Positions 1-4,678 of a stretch of 7,620 bases of DNA are shown one piece after another. The DNA is taken from positions 1 through 7,620 of the forward strand of contig JAYVRA010000046.1 of assembly GCA_043776635.1 (NCBI GenBank), read 5' to 3'. Within the stretch, counting starts at the first letter, position 1. Every line of letters starts with the position of its first letter. The position numbers and the translations under genes were made by a program. The notes under the pieces are model-generated. The model was not told the DNA's origin, ran no database searches, and was given only the letters and a program-made list of their open reading frames with translations. The DNA comes from JANMEX01 sp043776635 (GTDB lineage: Bacteria; Pseudomonadota; Alphaproteobacteria; Rhizobiales; Rhizobiaceae).

Positions 1-77
1 AGCTCCGTCCGCCTCATCGCCCCGCCCCAAAAAGGGCGAAGCTTAAAGCCGGACAGATGACATGTTACATAAACCGG

Positions 78-347
78 TCATATCGTGTGTTCTCGACACT
101 GAACTTGCGTCTTGCTTGGCAGTATTTTGTTTTTTTGGTACTCTTTAGCGGCAAAAAATGTTGCTGCATCTGTGGAATCCACCAATCTAACTTTGGATTG
201 TGACATGTCGGAGATGTCGATTGCCATACCGACGCCGGCCAATACCGGAAAAGCGCAGAGTGCGAACATAATCGCAAATTGGCCTGACTTATTTGACAAA
301 AATTCTAAAAAATGTCGGTTTCGTACCATGATTTTTTGCTGGCCCAT
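78..347 (-). CDS. Short TadE/TadG-like pilus assembly protein, probably a truncated remnant
   Basis: This 89-residue protein resembles the N-terminal domain of TadE/TadG-like proteins (Tad/Flp pilus assembly, inner membrane). A basic N-terminus and the stretch SGQFAIMFA (residues 21-29) lead into one hydrophobic membrane segment (about 23-43). It is followed by AIDISDMSQSKVRLVDSTDAA (about 42-62), the usual family pattern of an acidic residue, a polar helix and then DAA. Full-length TadG-type proteins are normally several hundred residues; this one ends soon after the domain. Stops close all three minus-strand frames before the window edge (near 78, 65 and 43), so no simple frameshift restores a longer product within view. 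No clear Shine-Dalgarno precedes ATG 347 or the alternative ATG 329. It is divergent from the operon at 554. I infer a decayed or truncated gene; a genuine small membrane protein remains possible. Confidence 0.5.
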   Translation of the reverse strand: MGQQKIMVRNRHFLEFLSNKSGQFAIMFALCAFPVLAGVGMAIDISDMSQSKVRLVDSTDAATFFAAKEYQKNKILPSKTQVQCREHTI

Positions 348-553
348 TGAATTTGTATAAGCATTGTCTCACGAAAAGATAAATTTCTGATGAGGTGACC
401 AACCTAAATTATGAGGTTCTTTTTTAACAATTTGCCAAGGATAAATTGTCTGACAACGCTGCAAACGCGGGAAGCAAAAAAACATCATCCGGCAAAGTGA
501 AAATAGCTTGCAAGATTAGCTTATTGCGTTGCACAATTCATACGGAGTGAAAC
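348..553. other. Divergent intergenic region, expected operon promoter
   Basis: This AT-rich stretch separates the minus-strand Tad-like fragment from the plus-strand ATP-grasp gene. It must contain the promoter of the four-gene operon if that operon is not read from further upstream. I could not pick out a convincing -35/-10 pair at proper spacing. What is visible is a small inverted repeat AACCT (401-405)/AGGTT (414-418) followed by CTTTTTT (419-425), and an overlapping alternative AGGT (393-396)/ACCT (402-405). No credible small gene was found here. Confidence 0.5.
544..547 (+). promoter_or_regulatory. Shine-Dalgarno GGAG for the ATP-grasp gene
   Basis: GGAG lies six bases upstream of ATG 554, a near-ideal spacing. 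It fixes the start of the first gene of the operon. Confidence 0.8.
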
Positions 554-1975
554 ATGAGCAAAGCAAAAGCCTTCGATGAAATGCTTTCCGGCGCGAATGG
601 CGTGCGGCAACCGTACGCGGAATATTCAAGCTGGATGGGTGGCCAAGCGAACGCGCACCTTTTGCAAAAAGCAGCAGACGCAGAAAGCGTGTTTCGCCGT
701 ACAGGAATAACATTTGCTGTTTACGGCGATACCGAGGCCGACGAGCGGCTAATTCCCTTTGACATCATTCCCCGTGTGATTTCCGGCCAGGAATGGCGCA
801 GGCTGGCACAGGGTATTGAACAGCGTGTTCTAGCGATCAACGCCTTTCTCGATGATATTTATCATCGCCAGGAAATCTTGAAGGCCGGGCGCATACCGGT
901 TGAACTTATTGCAAATAATGTGGCATTTTTGCCTGAAATGGTTGGCTTTCGCCCTCCTTCCGGAGTTTATACGCATATCATCGGCATCGACATTGTGCGC
1001 ACCGCCGAAAATGAGTTTTACGTATTAGAAGATAATGCGCGCACACCTTCCGGTGTTTCCTACATGCTGGAAAACCGCGAAACAATGCTGCAATTGTTTC
1101 CCGAACTGTTCAAAAAAATCAAAGTGCAGCCGATTGAGGATTACCCGAAACTGCTGCGCAGCTCACTGGAGAAAGTGAAGCCGCAAGGCTGCAACGGCAA
1201 GCCGACGATTGCGGTGCTGACACCGGGCAGCTTTAATTCAGCGTATTTTGAACATGCGTTTTTGGCAGACCAGATGGGCGTGGAGCTCGTCGAAGGTTCG
1301 GATTTGCGCGTCATGGATGGTAAAATCGCCATGCGCACGACGGAGGGCTATAAGCATATTGATGTGCTCTACCGACGCATCGATGATGATTACCTTGATC
1401 CGCTGACGTTTAATCCTACTTCGAGGTTGGGCGTGGCGGGCATCATGGATGTTTACCGCGCGGGCAATATAACTATTGCAAACGCGCCCGGCACCGGCAT
1501 TGCCGATGATAAGGCCATCTATTCCTACATGCCGGAAATCGTGGAGTTTTATACCGGCCAAAAGGCAATCCTGCAGAATGTCCCGACATGGCGATGCTCG
1601 GAAGCGGATAGTTTGAAGTATGTGTTGGAGCATTTATCCGAACTTGTAGTGAAAGAGTGCCACGGCTCAGGTGGCTACGGTATGTTGGTTGGCCCGACCT
1701 CCACCAAGGCAGAGCGTGAGGCTTTTGCTCTCAAACTTAAAGCGCACCCGAGCAACTATATTGCCCAGCCAACACTGGCGCTTTCAACAGTTCCGATTTT
1801 CACCGAGAGTGGGCTGGCGCCGCGCCATGTGGATTTGCGTCCTTACGTTCTAGTATCTGACAAAGTGCGCATCACACCGGGCGGGTTGACGAGGGTCGCG
1901 CTAAAAGAGGGCTCGCTGGTGGTCAACTCCAGTCAGGGTGGCGGCACGAAGGATACGTGGGTTTTAGACGATTAG
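554..1975 (+). CDS. Circularly permuted type 2 ATP-grasp protein (amide ligase-like)
   Basis: A 473-residue cytoplasmic enzyme of the circularly permuted ATP-grasp family (CP_ATPgrasp, formerly DUF404/DUF407). Family members are expected to use ATP to activate a carboxylate and join it to an amine, but the substrate here is unknown. Visible family signatures are VLEDNARTPSG (157-167) followed by SYMLENR, DVLYRRIDDDYLDPL (270-284), NAPGTGIADDKA (310-321), the glycine-rich nucleotide loop GSGGYGMLVGP (371-381), RHVDLRPYV (424-432), GGLTRVAL (443-450) and the C-terminal NSSQGGGTKDTWVL (458-471). Length and motif order match complete family members, so it looks intact. The start has a good GGAG ribosome site. 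It is the first gene of the operon, with alpha-E beginning 16 bp after its stop, the standard pairing for this family. The family call is secure; the reaction is inferred. Confidence 0.95.
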   Translation: MSKAKAFDEMLSGANGVRQPYAEYSSWMGGQANAHLLQKAADAESVFRRTGITFAVYGDTEADERLIPFDIIPRVISGQEWRRLAQGIEQRVLAINAFLDDIYHRQEILKAGRIPVELIANNVAFLPEMVGFRPPSGVYTHIIGIDIVRTAENEFYVLEDNARTPSGVSYMLENRETMLQLFPELFKKIKVQPIEDYPKLLRSSLEKVKPQGCNGKPTIAVLTPGSFNSAYFEHAFLADQMGVELVEGSDLRVMDGKIAMRTTEGYKHIDVLYRRIDDDYLDPLTFNPTSRLGVAGIMDVYRAGNITIANAPGTGIADDKAIYSYMPEIVEFYTGQKAILQNVPTWRCSEADSLKYVLEHLSELVVKECHGSGGYGMLVGPTSTKAEREAFALKLKAHPSNYIAQPTLALSTVPIFTESGLAPRHVDLRPYVLVSDKVRITPGGLTRVALKEGSLVVNSSQGGGTKDTWVLDD

Positions 1976-1980
1976 AATGC

Positions 1981-1984
1981 GGGA
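1981..1984 (+). promoter_or_regulatory. Probable Shine-Dalgarno GGGA for the alpha-E gene
   Basis: GGGA lies within the 16-bp gap after the ATP-grasp stop, seven bases before ATG 1992. It supports that start and independent ribosome loading within the operon. Confidence 0.5.
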
Positions 1985-1991
1985 ATAAGCA

Positions 1992-2933
1992 ATGCTTCTG
2001 GGACGAACCGCTAACGGACTTTATTGGATGCACCGCTATATTGAGCGGGCGGAGAACATGGCGCGGTTGGTGGACGCCGGAATGCGCATGGCACTCACCC
2101 GCTCGTCCAGCTCATCCGACGAATGGGCATCCGTGCTGCTAAGTGCAGGCGCGCGCGATGCGTTTGACGAGTGCCATGATGAATATACGGCGGAAAATGT
2201 TATAGACTTTCTGCTGCGCGATGTGACCAATCCTTCCAGTGTCACAGCGGCAATGACATCAGCGCGCACCAATGCACGCATGGTGCGCACGGCGCTGACA
2301 CGCGAAGCGTGGGAGGCTGTCAACGAGGCGTGGATGAATCTAACGCGGCTGTTAGCCAAGCCTGTCAGTACCAATGAATTGCCGCAAGTATTGGACGCCA
2401 TCAAACGCGAAACCGCGCTCATTCGCGGCGCTTTCATCGGCACAATGTTACGCAACGAGATATTCAATTTTTCGCATTTGGGAACTTATGTTGAACGCGC
2501 TGATAATACAGCGCGGATTCTCGATGTGAAATACTACGTGCTGCTGCCGTCAATATCCTATGTCGGGTCCAACATGGATAATTTCCAATGGGAATCAATT
2601 TTGCGCTCAGTGTCAGCGCACCGCTCGTACCGTTGGGTTTATGATGCAGATTATAAGCCAGCCAACATAGCGGATTATTTAATCTTACACGACCGGATGC
2701 CACGTTCACTGGCATTTTGCTACCATAATATTGTCGTGAACTTGGATTACTTAGCACGGGATTATGGTGCGCCTGCGCCGGTGAACGCACTGGCGCAAGC
2801 CATAAATGCGACGCTGACTGATCGCACCATTCCGCAGATTATGGACCATGGCCTGCATGAATTTTTGACTGAATTTATCGACCAGAATAACAATCTGGGC
2901 AGCGGCGTGGCGCAAGCCTTTAACTTTGATTGA
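1992..2933 (+). CDS. Alpha-E domain-containing protein
   Basis: A 313-residue, mostly helical protein of the alpha-E family (PF04168, formerly DUF403). The N-terminus MLLGRTANGLYWMHRYIERAEN (1-22) is the classic opening of the family. A second copy of the same motif, YVERADNTAR, occurs at 166-175 (the first is YIERAENMAR, 16-25), pointing to an internally duplicated helical fold. The C-terminal half has the usual DYLILHDRMPRSLAFCY segment (228-244). No signal peptide or membrane segment is apparent. Its biochemical role is unproven; it almost always sits next to a circularly permuted ATP-grasp gene, sometimes fused to it, which suggests a partner or accessory subunit. It lies 16 bp after that gene here and only 5 bp before the transglutaminase ATG, so the three are surely co-transcribed. 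Confidence 0.95.
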   Translation: MLLGRTANGLYWMHRYIERAENMARLVDAGMRMALTRSSSSSDEWASVLLSAGARDAFDECHDEYTAENVIDFLLRDVTNPSSVTAAMTSARTNARMVRTALTREAWEAVNEAWMNLTRLLAKPVSTNELPQVLDAIKRETALIRGAFIGTMLRNEIFNFSHLGTYVERADNTARILDVKYYVLLPSISYVGSNMDNFQWESILRSVSAHRSYRWVYDADYKPANIADYLILHDRMPRSLAFCYHNIVVNLDYLARDYGAPAPVNALAQAINATLTDRTIPQIMDHGLHEFLTEFIDQNNNLGSGVAQAFNFD

Positions 2934-2938
2934 CCCAC

Positions 2939-3736
2939 ATGCTCTTAAACATCAGCCATACTTCGACCTACACCTATGACGCGCCTGTGCCGTACGCTTT
3001 GCAGCGCTTGAGGCTTTCGCCGCAAACCAACTGTTCGCAAACCGTGCATGATTGGGCGGTGACATGCCAAGGCGCGGTTCGAGAGGTTGTTTACCGCGAC
3101 GGATTTAACAATTCGACCGAGCTGATATTGGTCAAGCCCGATACAATTGAAATGGTGATTACGGCTAACGGCACCGTTACCACCAAAGATACATCGGGCG
3201 TACTGGGCGAAGACAAGGGTAATCCACCACTATGGATTTATGGCCGCCATACCGCGCTGACCATGCCGGGCGACAATATCAAACAATTGGCGATGGATGT
3301 TGGCGCCAAGGCAGACCGGCTGGCATGCCTCCATGATTTGATGAGCGCTATCTCCAAAGCTATGGCCTATGAAACAGGCACAACTGATGTTGAAACAACA
3401 GCGGAAGTTGCACTGACTGCCGGCCACGGCGTGTGCCAAGACCATGCCCATACTTTGATTTCGTCAGCCCGTGTGCTGGGCATCCCTGCCCGTTATGTCT
3501 CCGGCTATTTGATGATACCGGAAATGACCAATCAAGCCGCAAGCCACGCTTGGGCGGAAGTGCACGTTACCGGCCTTGGCTGGGTTGGCTTTGATCCGGC
3601 AAATTTGATTTGCCCAAACGAAAAATATGTTCGCGTCGCTGTCGGGCTCGATTATCATGATGCAGCGCCTATTTCCGGTATTCGCCACGGTTCTGCTGCC
3701 GAAATGCTTGATGTCGCCGTCAAAGTAGAGCAGTAA
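2939..3736 (+). CDS. Transglutaminase-like cysteine peptidase
   Basis: A 265-residue protein with an N-terminal bacterial transglutaminase-associated domain (about 1-85, opening MLLNISHTSTYTYDAPVPYA) and a transglutaminase core. The papain-like catalytic triad is complete: Cys166 in GHGVCQDHAH, His203 in ASHAWAEV and Asp219 in GFDPAN, followed by the family signature KYVRVAVGLDYHDAAPISG. Such proteins act on amide bonds by hydrolysis or transfer; the substrate is unknown. No signal peptide is seen, so it is probably cytoplasmic. Start choice: ATG 2939 is preferred because MLLNISH matches the usual family N-terminus. An in-frame TTG at 2930 overlaps the alpha-E stop (TTGA) and would add three residues. 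Neither start has a strong Shine-Dalgarno, so translational coupling to alpha-E is likely. Anbu follows 44 bp downstream. Confidence 0.93.
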   Translation: MLLNISHTSTYTYDAPVPYALQRLRLSPQTNCSQTVHDWAVTCQGAVREVVYRDGFNNSTELILVKPDTIEMVITANGTVTTKDTSGVLGEDKGNPPLWIYGRHTALTMPGDNIKQLAMDVGAKADRLACLHDLMSAISKAMAYETGTTDVETTAEVALTAGHGVCQDHAHTLISSARVLGIPARYVSGYLMIPEMTNQAASHAWAEVHVTGLGWVGFDPANLICPNEKYVRVAVGLDYHDAAPISGIRHGSAAEMLDVAVKVEQ

Positions 3737-3780
3737 TTGCCGATACGGACTGGATTCGGGAATTTATCGGGCTTGCATAC

Positions 3781-4515
3781 ATGACATATTGCGTCGGCAT
3801 TAAACTCAACAAGGGCATAGCGTTTATGTCCGACACCCGTACCAACGCCGGGGTTGATAATATCTCGACATTCAAGAAAATGTACACGTGGATCAGGCCC
3901 GGTGAACGGGTGATTGTGCTGATGGCGGCGGGAAATCTTGCGACTACGCAGTCCGTTATCAGTCTTCTGGACGAGCGCACGAAGGCACCGGAAGACCGCC
4001 ATCAAACGCTACTTGAAACGCCATCAATGTTTCAAACCGCGCGGCTTGTAGGCGATACAGTTAAAGAGATCATCACTGGTTCTGCGCCAAGCGGTCAAAA
4101 AGCAGACGCGGCATTTAATGCGACGTTTATTTTAGGCGGACAAATCAAAGGGTCTGAGCCACGGCTGTTCCAGATTTATCCTGAGGGAAATTTTATCGAG
4201 TCGTCAGCTGACACGCCATTTTTTCAGATCGGTGAACATAAATACGGCAAGCCGATCCTTGTGCGGGCTTATGACCCTACTATGTCGTTTGCAGAGGCTA
4301 CGAAATTGCTGATGGTTTCGTTCGATTCAACGCTAAAATCAAACCTGTCGGTAGGCCTGCCGCTCGATTTAGCGTTTTATGAGCGGGACGCGTTTAACAT
4401 CGGTTATCAAAAACGCATTGAGCGTGATGACCCCTATTATCGCACGATTTCCGACGGTTGGTCGGATGCGCTCAAAAATGCATTCGCTTCACTCCCCAGT
4501 TTCCCGGAAATTTGA
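3781..4515 (+). CDS. Anbu-type proteasome-like peptidase
   Basis: A 244-residue Ntn-hydrolase of the Anbu (ancestral beta-subunit) family, related to 20S proteasome subunits and HslV. The protein begins Met-Thr-Tyr-Cys-Val-Gly, so Thr2 becomes the N-terminal nucleophile once Met1 is removed; there is no propeptide. In mature numbering Asp17 (in MSDTRTNAG) matches the proteasome catalytic Asp, and the Lys-Lys pair of TFKKM (31/32) lies where the catalytic Lys33 is expected. Further family marks are VLMAAGNLATTQ (46-57), FQIGEHKYGKPIL (148-160) and SNLSVGLPLDL (187-197), the last in the region of the proteasome Asp166/Ser169. Known Anbu proteins form open helical or ring-like assemblies in the cytoplasm, and their substrates are unsettled. 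It is the last gene of the operon. The Shine-Dalgarno is weak, but the Thr-exposing start leaves little doubt about ATG 3781. Confidence 0.95.
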   Translation: MTYCVGIKLNKGIAFMSDTRTNAGVDNISTFKKMYTWIRPGERVIVLMAAGNLATTQSVISLLDERTKAPEDRHQTLLETPSMFQTARLVGDTVKEIITGSAPSGQKADAAFNATFILGGQIKGSEPRLFQIYPEGNFIESSADTPFFQIGEHKYGKPILVRAYDPTMSFAEATKLLMVSFDSTLKSNLSVGLPLDLAFYERDAFNIGYQKRIERDDPYYRTISDGWSDALKNAFASLPSFPEI

Positions 4516-4564
4516 CGATTTATCCACCCAAAACCGTGCCATTTTGTAACACTTAAACCGAATA

Positions 4565-4581
4565 TTAACCACGAGGGTTAA
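4565..4581. repeat. Perfect inverted repeat TTAACC-N5-GGTTAA
   Basis: Six-base arms are perfectly complementary around ACGAG. The site lies about 50 bp after the Anbu stop and about 100 bp before the kinase start. A further TTAA at 4553-4556 precedes it. It could be an operator, or form part of the 3' end of the operon transcript. TTAA pairs recall CtrA boxes of alphaproteobacteria, but the spacings here (8 and 9 bases) do not match the canonical 7. Confidence 0.4.
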
Positions 4582-4619
4582 GATTGCAGCAGGTTGTTCG
4601 GGCTGCGATTTGTTATTTT
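4582..4619 (+). terminator. Probable rho-independent terminator after the Anbu operon
   Basis: ATTGCAGC (4583-4590) pairs with GCTGCGAT (4602-4609), including one G-T pair, around an 11-base loop. The 3' arm runs straight into a T-rich tail (TTTGTTATTTT, 4609-4619). The tail is on the plus strand, as expected for ending the operon. The stem is only moderately GC-rich and the loop is large, so termination may be partial. Confidence 0.5.
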
Positions 4620-4667
4620 GCCCGCTGTAAAAAATTGGTCACGTCACATCAATGGCGATGACTTTCC

Positions 4668-4672
4668 GGGAG
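4668..4672 (+). promoter_or_regulatory. Shine-Dalgarno GGGAG deciding the kinase start
   Basis: GGGAG sits six bases before ATG 4679. The two in-frame ATGs further upstream (4652 and 4658) have no comparable site, so this element points to 4679 as the true start. Confidence 0.7.
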
Positions 4673-4678
4673 CCGGGC

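Noticed and set aside
23..38. Perfect CGCCC/GGGCG hairpin near the left edge, as a terminator
   Set aside because: Neither strand has a T tract after the stem, and no gene is seen leading into it from the plus strand.
112..360. 82-codon plus-strand reading frame opposite the Tad-like gene
   Set aside because: Its sequence is the antisense of the recognisable membrane domain, it has no ribosome site and no family resemblance.
507..545. TTGCAA at about 507-513 with a downstream AT-rich hexamer as the operon promoter
   Set aside because: The hexamer at correct spacing is a poor -10 match, and this would leave almost no leader before the ribosome site.
1238..1633. 131-codon minus-strand frame inside the ATP-grasp gene
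   Set aside because: It is entirely antisense to well-conserved ATP-grasp motifs and shows no protein family features.
4553..4581. Canonical CtrA binding box (TTAA-N7-TTAAC)
   Set aside because: The TTAA pairs present are spaced by 8 and 9 bases rather than 7, so I do not call a site.
4652..4678. Upstream ATG 4652 as the kinase start
   Set aside because: It lacks a Shine-Dalgarno, and the extra nine residues include the strong ribosome site that serves ATG 4679. It remains possible but less likely.
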